A stretch of 60,394 nucleotides of DNA from Nemertoderma westbladi (Eukaryota > Xenacoelomorpha > Nemertodermatida > Nemertodermatidae): positions 1 to 60,394 of the forward strand of contig JAUCBJ010000508.1 in NCBI GenBank assembly GCA_032718475.1. Direction: 5' to 3'. Below are positions 1-11,700 of the stretch, piece after piece. Made by a program: the position numbers and the translations under genes. The notes below the pieces were generated by a model. It was given only the letters and a program-made list of their open reading frames with translations. It had not been told where the DNA came from and made no database searches. How positions within the stretch are numbered: the stretch's first letter is position 1; each line of letters opens with the position of its first letter.

Positions 1-212
1 AACGTCGTCAGAAATTATACCAGTAATGGTCTTCTCCATTCAAAAACACTATTGCGACAAGCTTAAACTTTTGAAAAATTAAAATTTAGTAATTAATTTT
101 CATTTGTCTGTCGCAAATAGAAGAAATATAATCTATATAAAATCCAAGGAAGTAAAAAAATATTGACCATTATTGATAATTCGAATATAATAATATATAC
201 AAATGTGATTGA

Positions 213-1239
<1,027 letters not shown>

Positions 1240-1384
1240 GTTCGCGCTTTTAGACCTTTAGCAGTTTAACCTGCCAATTTTAGTTGTCTTTTTGTTTATA
1301 AATCGACTTTAGCCTATATCGATTATTTAATGTACTGAAGTTACATCCGCCGAAGCCAGTCTGTGCGCGACCATTCACCCACAG
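1240..1384 (+). repeat. Left terminal inverted repeat of the 2.0-kb element
   Basis: 145 bp, the inverted partner of 3114-3258. The outermost motif is GTTCGCGC. The inner end reads ccattcacccacag. Confidence 0.75.
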
Positions 1385-1386
1385 AG

Positions 1387-1497
1387 GCGGACTATATGAT
1401 TCTGTGAGCGGACTATAAAATTGTGTGAGCGGACTATATAGTTGTGTGAGCGGACTATATGATTCTGTGAGCGGACTATAAAGTTGTGTGAGCGGAG
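1387..1497 (+). repeat. 21-bp tandem repeat, five copies
   Basis: The unit is gcggactata followed by a variable tgattctgtga/aagttgtgtga half. It sits immediately inside the left TIR and ends at the start of the basic-protein open frame. Subterminal tandem repeats are common in DNA transposons, where they can bind transposase; that role here is inference. Confidence 0.8.
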
Positions 1498-2037
1498 ACC
1501 TTTATCGAATTCATTTTATGGGATCAAAGACCATTCTTATTATGTCAATTTAATTCAATATTATATGGTGAAACCGGAAGATCCTACGCACAGTATAAAG
1601 TTTCTACCATTGATAAATCCCGTGGTGACTTGTTCATAAACTCGCATCCAGAGCTACAGGAAGTTCATAGACGACCATATGAATATAGAGCCCGAGAACG
1701 CGAGTTGGAAAGAACCATCAAACCGAGGAAATTTCTCACTACTCACGGTCCGCCTACCGCTCTCATGCAAACAACTCGTCAGGGACCAATAAGAGCTGCT
1801 GTCCTGAAACGCGCTCTAAAGGTTGTTCGACCTCGTTCCACTGAGGTTGATATCGATCAACCGGGTACCTCGACCGGCGGATACACCAACCGCAATCCGA
1901 AACCTTCCGATGCAATTGTATTGCACCCCTCACCCAGGAGTTATAGCCCTCCTAGTAAAGTGGCTCGCCCCAAAGAGAAAAGGACTCTTACTAGCCTCAA
2001 AAAACTCCTTAAACGCCGTTTACGTAAGAAGGACTAA
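1498..2037 (+). CDS. Basic low-complexity protein inside the TIR element, function unknown
   Basis: The frame is open from just after a TGA at 1489-1491 to TAA at 2035. That is about 179 codons without an in-frame ATG near the start, so this is probably an exon (AG|ACC at 1497/1498) or a degraded ORF. The product has a mixed hydrophobic N-terminal part, an Arg/Glu-rich middle (RARERELERT) and a Pro/Ser-rich tail ending in a strongly basic cluster (KKLLKRRLRKKD). Such a tail fits nucleic-acid binding or nuclear localisation. I do not recognise the family. Its position inside inverted repeats suggests it belongs to the mobile element. Confidence 0.4.
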   Translation, partial: TFIEFILWDQRPFLLCQFNSILYGETGRSYAQYKVSTIDKSRGDLFINSHPELQEVHRRPYEYRARERELERTIKPRKFLTTHGPPTALMQTTRQGPIRAAVLKRALKVVRPRSTEVDIDQPGTSTGGYTNRNPKPSDAIVLHPSPRSYSPPSKVARPKEKRTLTSLKKLLKRRLRKKD

Positions 2038-2121
2038 TAGTTTAGAGTATTTTTATATTTTAGAAACTGTGATTTTTATATTTTATAGACTTAAATCCCA
2101 TTTTCTGGGAGCGGTGTAAAA

Positions 2122-2210
2122 GCTTTTGCGGACATAACAAGTCATTTTTCCCGCAATGCGCATTTTCGGTGCTTTTGCGGACATAACAAGTCATTTTTGC
2201 CGCAATGCGC
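2122..2210 (+). repeat. Direct duplication, 49-bp period
   Basis: Two copies of gcttttgcggacataacaag followed by tcatttttSccgcaatgcgca, starting at 2122 and 2171. It lies within the TIR element, after the ORF. 2211-3113 holds no recognisable gene. Confidence 0.8.
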
Positions 2211-3113
2211 AGAATACTCTAAAATAGTCCTAAATGTATTCAACTCCGTGATGGGAAGGAATCAGAGCCCCAATGACGAAATCTATCAGCTGATTCTCTG
2301 TGGACGTGGAACTTTTCTTTGTTCTGCCTAGTCAGCCAATCAGAGCGATTTTCCCCCTTATGTCTGACAGAAGCCTATGGAAACCCGCGCAATGCATTAC
2401 GGTCTTTGTTTACTATTTTCTGAGCAGCAGAACCGGCTTGGAATTTTCTGTACTTCTGTGTAGAAGTTTCAGACTTTGGCCTAAACATCTGATGGCTTTG
2501 ATTATAAGAACGTACAACTATTAACAATTCAACATTGCTGCACATGGAACACTGCATAAGTAACACATACTGACTGTTCACCGCATTATTTTGCTTCTGT
2601 TATTAATTGTTGTTGTGTTAATGGATATTGGCTGTTATATTTGGAGAATACCGATGAATAATCATAAAACCCCCAATCTTCTTGATTACTGAAGGTGAGA
2701 GGAACAGGTTTACCGGTAGCAACTGCGACTTACATTATAGTGGTTTTTGTGTGAATTAAATGCTATTTCATAATCCCTACATGTGTCAGTTGCGATCCTC
2801 CTTATATACGATCAAATTCAGTGACGGTCGGCTGATCAGTGCGAAATAGTGTGAAGTCGTGTGAAGTAGTGTGAAGGTTAATAAAGCATCTCCTAAAGAA
2901 TGCGCTTTTTACGAAACTCTGTGGCCATCCAGTTGTGATTAGTATAAGTCATAACTCTGTTTTTATACTTAAAGCGCCACGTCCTAAAGGAACTGTTAAT
3001 ATTTCCCCGAAAGTAAATATATTGTCAAAGATTATATCGTAACGATCAATCGAATAATACAGTAGGTCTACACCGCAATCACTATCAAAGCATCCGAATC
3101 CAGTCTCCCTTAA

Positions 3114-3258
3114 CTGTGGGTGAATGGTCGCGCACAGGCTGGCTTCGGCTGATGTAACTTCAGTACACTAGGTAATTGTTATAGGCTAAAGTCGATTTAT
3201 AAACAAAAGGACAACTAAAATTGGCAGGTTAAACTGCTAAAGGTCTAAAAGCGCGAAC
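3114..3258 (-). repeat. Right terminal inverted repeat of the 2.0-kb element
   Basis: 145 bp, the inverted partner of 1240-1384. Its outer end is fused directly to the 20-bp minisatellite. Confidence 0.75.
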
Positions 3259-3382
3259 ACCAACCGTAGTTGTGTGTCCCCAACCGTAGTTGTGTGTCCC
3301 CAAACGTAGTTGTGTGTCTCCAACCCGTGGTTGTGTGTCCCCAACCGTAGTTGTGTGTCCCCAACCGTAGTTGTGTGTCCCC
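3259..3382. repeat. 20-bp minisatellite, left part
   Basis: About six copies of ccaaccgtagttgtgtgtcc. The same unit resumes at 6934-7512, so this is one array split by the LINE at 3383-6933. Confidence 0.9.
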
Positions 3383-6300
3383 ACACAACGGGGACAGTTT
3401 CATGACAGGTCAAGTATTCTAGGTCATTGATCAAGAAAACTTGCCACCTCCATGCAGCATAAAGGAGGTGCCACCTGTAGCTGCATAGACCCTCTTACTA
3501 GGGCAAATCTGGTCATGTAACTAGGACCCCCTTCGTTCTGGGATAAGGACGCCCTTGGTCCTGGATTAAGGACCCATATACTTGGCTGCAGGGGTATATG
3601 GCCTGACCAGGCAGATGGTGATCTACCAATGGCTGGTCAGGAGTAGAGTGTTCTCATGTCCACTCTGAGAGCACTTCACTGCGACCTGCACCTGGCAGCA
3701 GGGGTACAGGGCATGACCCAGCAGATGAGCTGCAACAGCCAATGGTGGGTCATGTGCGCCAGAGAAGATATGGGTGATGGGCCTCATATCTGACTCCATT
3801 GCGACACCCACCCTGTGGAATGGCAGACCAGGGTGTGGTATTTGCCCCGAGAGCTGACTCGGCAAAAAAGCACCCCCCAACCCCCACTATGGATTACATT
3901 AGCAATGCGGAGGTCCGGCCACTAGAGGCCAGTGGAATTACCGGACACAATCGGCCTCACAGGCGTCAGTTAACTCCTGACCGGCTGTTTGTCTCACCCC
4001 CTACTGGAGAGAGAGCAGCCAACAATTCTTTGAGTCCCTTTCCTGATGACCTTTCTGGCCCAAACCCTGGGTCACCAGGAAGGCCAGATTGTGATGGGGA
4101 GAGGGATTCTGGAGTTGGGGGTGGTTGGCGACTCGCCCTCGCGTCAGCAGATGATAGTGGCAATGGTGGAATTGGTCTATTGATGAATCCAACTGCACAT
4201 GCAGCATTGGACAAAATAGACCAAATCTCTAACCGCATCATCCGTTGCCACTTCTCATGTTCTGGAAGACTGGCTAAGAAGTTTCCTAAGGTGGTTCTGA
4301 TTGTGTGCTACTCTCAAACTAGTGTTGCCCCTGTAGAGGAGGTGGAAAATTTCTACCACAATCTACAAGCAGCTACTGATGGAGTGGATCAGCATGCATT
4401 CTTAACATTCCTAGGAGACTTTAATGCAAGTCTGCATCAATCACCGACATCGCCCTGGGTCTATAGCAATAGTGTTAACCGAAATTCTGTCCATCTTCAG
4501 GATTTTATCTCTGGAAATGGATTGTTTTCGGCTGGAACCCAGTTCAAGAAGCGAACTGGAAAGCTATGGACTCATAGTGGACCCAGTGGTCACAAGTCCC
4601 AGATAGACCATATTCTGTTTCGTAGGAAATACAGGAGCTCTATACAAGACTGTAATGCATTTACACTTCGACCCTTCTCCAGTGATCACCGCCTTATTGT
4701 GGCCAAGGTAAGACTTAGTCTGCGTGCTAGCAGAACAACGAAATCTGCCTTGCCACGGCATGACTGGTCCTCTCTGTTGCAACAGCCAAGTGTGAGATCC
4801 AGCTTCACACTACAGCTGAGCAACAGGTATGAGGCTCTTGCCTCTGAGGCGGCAGATCACTGTGAGGGCTATACTGCCTTTACAGAAGCAGTTAAGTTAG
4901 CAGCTGCAGAAACAGTTCCTGTATACCCTCGAAACAGGAAAAGGGCCCCCTGGACTGACAACAAAATTCAGAAGTGCCGAAATGACCTTCATAAGGCGCA
5001 GAAAGAGTCCCGACTCAAACAGACTACAGCGGCCAAGAATGCAGTTAAAGCTGCATCTAGGTCCCTGAACAGGCAGTACTCTGTTAATCTACAGGAGCTA
5101 ATAAACCAACAGGTTGATGCCATCAATGATGCTGACGACAGCAAGCAATCATCCCAGGCATGGAAATCGATCAATCTGCTTACTGGGCGGAAAAGCCAAC
5201 CAACCACCAAGGTTAAGGCTGAATCACCAGCCGATCGCCTCAATGGTTGGAAAGCCCACTTTGAAAAGCTCCTCAATAATGACAGGGTATTGCCTGATAA
5301 CTTTATAGAAGTAAAAGTGTCTGAGTCTGTACTCCCAGATATTCCCATTGGCGATATCTCCTTTGCAGAAGTGAATGCTGCTGCAAAGAGCATTAAGACC
5401 AATCGTGCCAGTGGAGTAGATGGTGTTCCCCCTGAGGTCTTTAAAATACCTGAGTGTTTAAAGCTCATCTATCCCATCATAGTAGACATGTACCGTACAA
5501 CAAGAGTCCCACAAGAAATGAAAACAAATAAGTTGGTGCCAGTTCCCAAGAAAGGCAACCTAACACTCTATGGTTCTTTTCGGGGAATCTCATTGATCTC
5601 GATTGCTGCAAAACTATACAATAGAATTCTATTAAATCGCATCAGGGATCCCATTGAGAGACTGCTACGTGGAAATCAGAATGGGTTCCGTAAAGGTCGT
5701 GGGACCATGGAGCCCATTTTGGCACTTAGAAGGATAATTGAAGAGTTATCAAAAAAGAAAGACAGGCATCTGGCTGTTATCTTTGTTGACTTCTTCAAGG
5801 CCTTTGATTCAGTCTCTCGCTCACGTATGTTCAGCATACTTTCATTATATGGGATTCCTGATGAAATTATTGCAGCAATCAGATCAGTATACGATGGTTC
5901 AACAACATTTGTGTCTACTGTTGACGGTGACACAGAACCATTTGAAGTGTTATGGGGCGTCCTCCAGGGAGACACACTTGCACCATTCTTGTTCATTATT
6001 GTGGTTGACTATGTTCTACGCATGTCCTTAGATCATCATAATGATGATGGGGTGATGATAACTCCACCTACTGGCTCCAGAAGTCGAGGAAATCCTGCCA
6101 AGTACCTAACTGATCTAGACTTTGCTGATGACTTAGGAGTACTCTCAGAATCATTAGAGGGAGCCCAGCGGCTCCTCAGCTCATTAGAACATGCTGCTTC
6201 TAGTGTTGGTCTTTTTATTAACTCCAGAAAGACCAAAATTCTGACAGTTAACTTTGAAAGTCCTCAGCAAGTCTCTGATCGGATGAGCATAAGCTCAAAG

Positions 6301-6933
6301 GATGGTATGCTTGAGCATGTGGACGACTTCTGTTACCTGGGATCATGGATCCGGAAGTCAGGTGAGGACCTTCGAATACGTAAGGGAAAGGCATGGGCAG
6401 CCTTGAATAGGCTTTCCAGGATTTGGAAGTCACCTAGAATTAATCGGAAACTTAAGGTCCGATTATTTAGAGCAGCAGTAGTTCCAGTACTCCTCTACGG
6501 GAGTCCATGCTGGGCTCTAACTGCTGAGGACACCAAATCTCTGCATGGCACATTCACAAGAATGCTACGCCGGGTTCATCGTGTCAAGTACAATGCACAC
6601 ATCTCCAACCAGACACTATATAACATTGGAGGTGTCTCATTGGTTCCCCCAAGCTTGACACTAGAACAAAATCGGCTCCGCTTTGCAGGACATTGCTTTC
6701 GCCGTGAGGACCAGCCAGTGCATAATCTTGTACTTTGGCAGCCTCATGGAGTGAATAAGCATGGTGGACAACCCATGACTTTCTTGAGACGCATCTTAAA
6801 GGACACTGGCCTTGAAAATGCGGATGATCTAGCAAATGTCATGGGTGATAGGGAGTTGTGGCGTTGCGATTTTGTCGATAAGCCGGCACAGCATTCTTAA
6901 AAATGCAGCTGCAATGCAGCATGCCGATCCTAG
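3383..6933 (+). mobile_element. Long RTE-like LINE copy inserted in the minisatellite
   Basis: A 3.55-kb non-LTR retrotransposon with a GC-richer 5' leader (3383-3798), one 1033-codon ORF (3799-6900) and a very short 3' UTR ending aatgcagcatgccgatcctag. Other copies in the window end in (TAG)n, so the 3' end at 6933 is secure. The flanking array shows tgtgtcccc on both sides (3374-3382 and 6934-6942), consistent with a 9-bp target-site duplication, though a periodic target makes this ambiguous. 5'-truncated relatives sit at 29.0, 38.8, 48.4, 49.7 and 53.2 kb. Confidence 0.85.
3799..6900 (+). CDS. LINE polyprotein: partial APE-type endonuclease plus reverse transcriptase
   Basis: 1033 aa without an internal stop. 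Residues ~130-320 match the C-terminal part of an APE-like endonuclease, with GNGGIGLL, a GDFNAS motif, SQIDHILF and the final SDHR. The RT spans ~550-830: FRGISL, NGFRKGRGTM, FVDFFKAFDS, VLQGDTLAPFLF, and the catalytic box as LDFADD (FADD instead of YADD). A thumb/connection region (VLLYGSPCWAL) follows. The first ~125 residues are Pro/Gly/Ser-rich and lack the N-terminal endonuclease half with its Asn and QET-type Glu motifs, so nicking activity is doubtful unless another start or frame supplies it. Copies B and C are nearly identical at the DNA level, implying recent mobility. The clade (RTE-like) is inferred from motif style. Confidence 0.85.
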   Translation: MRHPPCGMADQGVVFAPRADSAKKHPPTPTMDYISNAEVRPLEASGITGHNRPHRRQLTPDRLFVSPPTGERAANNSLSPFPDDLSGPNPGSPGRPDCDGERDSGVGGGWRLALASADDSGNGGIGLLMNPTAHAALDKIDQISNRIIRCHFSCSGRLAKKFPKVVLIVCYSQTSVAPVEEVENFYHNLQAATDGVDQHAFLTFLGDFNASLHQSPTSPWVYSNSVNRNSVHLQDFISGNGLFSAGTQFKKRTGKLWTHSGPSGHKSQIDHILFRRKYRSSIQDCNAFTLRPFSSDHRLIVAKVRLSLRASRTTKSALPRHDWSSLLQQPSVRSSFTLQLSNRYEALASEAADHCEGYTAFTEAVKLAAAETVPVYPRNRKRAPWTDNKIQKCRNDLHKAQKESRLKQTTAAKNAVKAASRSLNRQYSVNLQELINQQVDAINDADDSKQSSQAWKSINLLTGRKSQPTTKVKAESPADRLNGWKAHFEKLLNNDRVLPDNFIEVKVSESVLPDIPIGDISFAEVNAAAKSIKTNRASGVDGVPPEVFKIPECLKLIYPIIVDMYRTTRVPQEMKTNKLVPVPKKGNLTLYGSFRGISLISIAAKLYNRILLNRIRDPIERLLRGNQNGFRKGRGTMEPILALRRIIEELSKKKDRHLAVIFVDFFKAFDSVSRSRMFSILSLYGIPDEIIAAIRSVYDGSTTFVSTVDGDTEPFEVLWGVLQGDTLAPFLFIIVVDYVLRMSLDHHNDDGVMITPPTGSRSRGNPAKYLTDLDFADDLGVLSESLEGAQRLLSSLEHAASSVGLFINSRKTKILTVNFESPQQVSDRMSISSKDGMLEHVDDFCYLGSWIRKSGEDLRIRKGKAWAALNRLSRIWKSPRINRKLKVRLFRAAVVPVLLYGSPCWALTAEDTKSLHGTFTRMLRRVHRVKYNAHISNQTLYNIGGVSLVPPSLTLEQNRLRFAGHCFRREDQPVHNLVLWQPHGVNKHGGQPMTFLRRILKDTGLENADDLANVMGDRELWRCDFVDKPAQHS

Positions 6934-7512
6934 TGTGTCCCCAACCGTAGTTGTGTGTCCCCAACCGTAGTTGTGTATTCCCCACCGTAGTTGTGTGTCT
7001 CCAACCCGTAGTTGTGTGTCCCCAACCGTAGTTCTGTGTCTCCAACCGTAGTTGTGTGTCTCCAACCGTAGTTGTGTGTCCCCAACCGTAGTTGTGTGTC
7101 TCCAACCCGTAGTTGTGTGTCCCCAACCGTAGTTCTGTGTCTCCAACCGTAGTTGTGTGTCCCCAACCGTAGTTGTGTGTCTCCAACCCGTAGTTGTGTG
7201 TCCCCAACCGTAGTTCTGTGTCTCCAACCGTAGTTGTGTGTCCCCAACCGTAGTTGTGTCCCCAACCGTAGTTGTGTGTCCCCAACCGTAGTTGTGTGTC
7301 CCCAACCGTAGTTGTGTGTCCCCAACCGTAGTTGTGTGTCCCCAACCGTAGTCGTGTGTCTCCAACCGTAGTCGTGTGTCCCCAACCGTAGTTGTGTGTC
7401 CCCAACCGTAGTTGTGTGTCCCCAACCGTAGTTGTGTGTCCCCAACCCGTAGTTGTGTGTCTCGGTAGTGGACCGTAGTTGTGTGTCCCCAACCGTAGTT
7501 GTGTGTCCCCAG
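6934..7512. repeat. 20-bp minisatellite, right part
   Basis: About 29 copies of ccaaccgtagttgtgtgtcc with variants (ttctgtgtc, cccgtag, gtcgtg). Open frames across it on the minus strand are by-products of the periodicity. Confidence 0.9.
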
Positions 7513-7576
7513 CAGAACATCTAACTGATCTTGACTTTTCTGATAATCTCGGTTTGTTGTGAAAGACATTTGAGTC
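7513..7576 (+). pseudogene. Tiny reverse-transcriptase relic
   Basis: The + strand translation reads HLTDLDFSDNLGLL then a stop. It resembles the LTDLDFADDLGVL catalytic segment of the neighbouring LINE but with clear nucleotide divergence. It is probably a fragment of an older related LINE abutting the array. Confidence 0.45.
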
Positions 7577-7969
7577 ACATTGTTTATTAGCAAGAAAAAA
7601 TTCACCGTAGACCACAACATAACGTTCACACTGTTCTAACTACACGAAATAAATAATTAATAATTATCTACTCAACCTGAATTTATTATTAAATACATTA
7701 AATTAAATACAAATTATTTATTATTAAGACATTAAATAATACGGTTAACAATTAATTTCGTTTGAGGTCATTAAGTTTTGCGCAAGTTCACAGGATAAAT
7801 TCTAGTAATTCTATTAGTTGAGAACTATATTTTTGAATTGAATTCTTAACTAAAACTTGGCCACCACCGCTACTATAACGGTCCAAATTGGTCCAAAAAT
7901 CAAACATTATTAACTAAAATTAATGTAATCCACCAACATATGTACATAATTCAATTGCAGTCAGTTGGA
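7577..7969 (-). other. 3' flank / putative 3' UTR of the RING-B-box gene
   Basis: AT-rich, without open frames of note. On the minus strand AATAAA hexamers occur (for example at 7682-7687 and about 7717), roughly 250-290 nt after the stop codon, suitable as polyadenylation signals. Which one is used cannot be told from the sequence. Confidence 0.4.
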
Positions 7970-8703
7970 TTAGGTAACGCTGAGAGAAGATTGACATGAT
8001 TCGCAGACGATGGCGTCCTTGGAGTTCATAAGATTGCAGTTCGGGCAACGAACAGAGAAACTCGGTTTCTCCACTTTTCCGCAACCTTCGCACTTGTTGC
8101 TGCCACTTCCGTTCAAATTCTGGCAACCTAAGCACCGCCATTGCCCTTCCACCTGATTGGTTGGCGTCTTGGTAACGTCGAGGGATGCCGCGGCTTCTCG
8201 CAGCTGACGCAATGTGGGTGGTCGCTGTTTGCGCGCCGGTTTGACCGTTGGTTTGGTTTCCATGGGAACCAGACTATGTCCACGCGGTCGCTTGTAGCAA
8301 CGTCTCGCGGAGGGAGCCACTAATGCGCACTGACTGCAGTACTGCCGGTTGCAATGTTTACACTTATAGGCCGCGGTGTCTTGGCAGTCAGCCGCGTTGC
8401 ATTTAGTGTTGGATGTCTGCCGGTTTCTCCGAGGAAGTGTTTGGTTGCCTTGGCGACCGCCGAGCGGCGGGGAGGTGTTGAGTTCCCAGGGGTCGACGGG
8501 CGTCGCCTGGGCGAGGACACGCCGGGCACGCAACGGGGACTGGTAGGTGTTGGGGTAGGCCGGAGGAGCCGGAGCCGGAGCCGGCTGACGTGTCGACGGA
8601 CTCCCATTGGTTGATCCATCCTCCGAATCAGGTGGCGATTGGCGTAGGACGTCGTAGACTAGTTGTAGTTCATCTTCCAGCGTCTGGATCCGAGAAGCAG
8701 AAC
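7970..8703 (-). CDS. Exon 10: C-terminal zinc fingers and stop
   Basis: 734 nt; acceptor TTTTCTTCTAG|GTTCTG, stop TAA at 7972-7970. It encodes residues 572-815: a short helix, a Pro-rich stretch, then an eight-ligand Cys/His finger (C-x4-C-x7-C-x2-C-x4-C-x2-C-x9-C-x6-H). A basic linker and two RanBP2-type fingers (C-x2-C-x3-N-x6-C-x2-C) end the protein. GC content is higher than in the surrounding introns. Confidence 0.9.
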
Positions 8704-11700
8704 CTAGAAGAAAATTAGAAACATTCGTTAAATTTGAAGGACATCCAGAATCCTTGTTCATTTGATTATTCATCCCTTTATTTGAAAAAGGCTCTTTTTC
8801 TCACAAATATTTTTAAAATTAGGTTAATTAATCTAACTTTTTTTCACTAATTTCCAGAAAATTAGTTAAAAAAGTATTTTCTTAACTAATCTTTTCACTT
8901 TTTTAACGAATTTTTACTTTTTTTAACTAATTTTTTACTTTTTTTAACTATTTTTTTTTTATTTAATGAAATATTTACTACACAATATAATCAAATAAAC
9001 ATACTTTCATATAATTGAGTAAGTTCCTGGTGCATAATGAATATATAATGTAGACCGAGGCTTGTCAGGTAGCTTACTGTACAGCTAGCTATATGTATTT
9101 AAATTTATATTTAAAAAAAGTAAGCTTTTTTCACTCCTTTTCTATTGCGAAATTCAGACATTCTACCCTCGTGTGTTGAGTTTTCCACTCGTTGGCATTT
9201 TATCACTCGCTTCGCTCGTGCTAAAAATCTGCCAACTCTTGTAAAACTCAACCACTCGGACAGAATAGTTGAATTTCGGTAAATTGAAAATGAGTGAAAA
9301 AAAGTGGTGTTTTCCGCTTACTTTTTTTTTATAGAATAATAATATTTCTTTATTTCTCAAACTTTCATTCCTTTATTCCGAATATACCATATTTCACTCC
9401 TCTCAATATGGAAAGGATTTATTGCAACAAAATCTGATTGACCCTACCTCGGCCATGGCCGACCAATTCATTTGGTTACAAAAGGATGTTATGGCTCTAC
9501 TATACTACGATCAGTCAAACAAAAGAAATGGGTTTCCAAAACGACCAACGTAAGTTTACATACTCCATAATGTCGATGACATCACAATTTGCAAAAACAC
9601 TTGGTAAATTAGAATCAGAGAATAAATTAGCGGATGCATGATGGCTGGTTAGACTATCTGAATCATATGGACAACTTAATGCGTGTGGGGTCTGCGTCGC
9701 TTCTCCCGCTTCCTACACATTCATGGACAGTGACTCACGGAATACCTCTATCGCAGGGGTTCTGTCACGGGAACAACTCACTGGGGACATCCCAGCTCGC
9801 AGCTCACCTCTGCTTAGCCTCTTCAGCTAGCTTCAGAAGCCACCAGCACCGAAAGGAACCAAACAATAAACCAGCCTATGGTAATACGCGGAAATAGAAT
9901 CGGGAGTACACTTCGAGCGGCACTACTACTACTACTAATATCGGCATATGGGATAGATGAGCTTTAAACACTCAGGTATCGAGCGGCACAGTCTCCTGAT
10001 AACTCGAAGGCTTATATCCTCATTGGGTGACTACAATCTACGGTTACAAAGGAACAATCATCTACGAATCAAAGATCTCACAGTTTTCTTCTGACGTGCA
10101 ATTAACAGCAGCGTAGTAGAATTATGGACCCATCATTATGGGGAGAAGGAATTATAATCCGCAATTTCATTCAAAATGACGAATAAAGACAGGGAATCCC
10201 TGGGTCTACAGCGGCGCCAACTCGAAATAATCACCACACAGCTGAGCCAAAAGCAAACACATGGAGGTGTCCTTATTGCTCTACAAAATGGAATTAACTA
10301 CACGCCAGAATATATTAATGGTGCTTCTGATAGATTATCAAGTTCAGTTACTGCCTGTTTGTACAATATTAACGGTTTAACATATTTACTTGTATGTATA
10401 TACAACCCACCTGACAAAAGCCCATACCGCTTAGAAGTTGCTGATTTTTACAAATTACTAGACTACATAATAACATTTAAGGATCACGTTGACGACGTGA
10501 TCATATGTGGGGATATCAATCTGCCTACTGTAGATTGGGAGTCTCACTTTTCTACAGATAACTATGAGAAGGACATTTTATACGCTATTGACAAACACAA
10601 CTTTAAACAACACATAAATTTTCCTACACGGGGAGCTAATACGCTTGACGTTTTCATATCATTAACAGACAATACAATTCTCAACATTGAGATTGACTAC
10701 AACCTATCTAGACAATTACAGGCAGTTGAAATCAAGTCAGACCATGACCCTGTCCTGGTTATTTTAAACTCACAATGTAATGCTGCAAAGCAAACACGGC
10801 AGCCGATCCAGTCCAATCCCTTGTTGCATTATAGTTTTTGTAAAATAGATACACTGAAGGCGACCCAGATTTGTGAATCTCGGCCATTTGACGAAAAATC
10901 GTACAATATGACCGATTGTGAGGATCTAGTTAATAAATGGTATCAATGGCTGAATAATGTTATCGACAACTGTGTTCCTAAACGAACAGCGCATCGTGCC
11001 TCTCAACCACCATGGGTGACACAAAAAACCTCACATAAGTTAAATAAATTACACACTCTCCAGCGTAAAATTGCTTCAAAGATATCGCCAACATTAAACC
11101 TTCAGGTTAAGATGGAAAGGTTACAGGAAGAAATTGAAAATGATATTTTAGCTGACCAAACAAAGTACGAGATGCAGCTAGCGGACACCCGTTCAATGAA
11201 ACATCTCTTCAAATATTTCAAAAGCCTACGGAGGTCTTGTTCACTGCCACCAGTAGTACAATACGAGAATCGTACGGCATCCACTCATGAGGATCAGGCT
11301 AATCTATTTAACGAGTTCTTCCATTCCGTTTTTAAATCCCCGCGAATACCTACTAGCGATATACAACCACCACTTAACGACACAAACTCTGAAAGCTTGA
11401 ACACGACACACGACTACGACGTGTCAGTTGACACAGTGGAGAATATACTTACGTCTTTAGATGCTACGAAATCTCGTGGACCAGACAATATTCACCTTCA
11501 TTATTTAAATCCCTCGCAAAAGTACTAGCACCCTCAATGTCATTCCTATTCGGGAGGCTGAAAAAAAAACCACTTCCCCGTAGCATGGAAGCATGCACTA
11601 ATAAATCCTCAACATAAAAAAGGTAGTAGAATCAAGGTAATCTTATACCGGCCAATATCTCTCTTAGCGATTCCTGGAAAAGTATTTGAGCGTTGCATCT

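Larger units (their letters stand above)
1240..3258. mobile_element. 2.0-kb element with 145-bp terminal inverted repeats
   Basis: Positions 1240-1384 and 3114-3258 are inverted copies with only a few mismatches; the ends read GTTCGCGCTTTTAGACC and its complement. Between them lie a 21-bp tandem repeat, one basic-protein ORF (1498-2037) and a 49-bp direct duplication. Long TIRs around a small ORF suggest a DNA transposon or a derivative of one. No transposase was recognised. No target-site duplication is obvious because the right end abuts a minisatellite directly, so superfamily assignment is open. Confidence 0.7.

Noticed and set aside
9455-9549. Possible + strand exon MADQFIWLQKDVMALLYY... 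with donor CCAAC|GTAAGT
   Set aside because: It lies in the decayed 5' part of the antisense LINE inside intron 9. There is no partner exon and no recognised domain.
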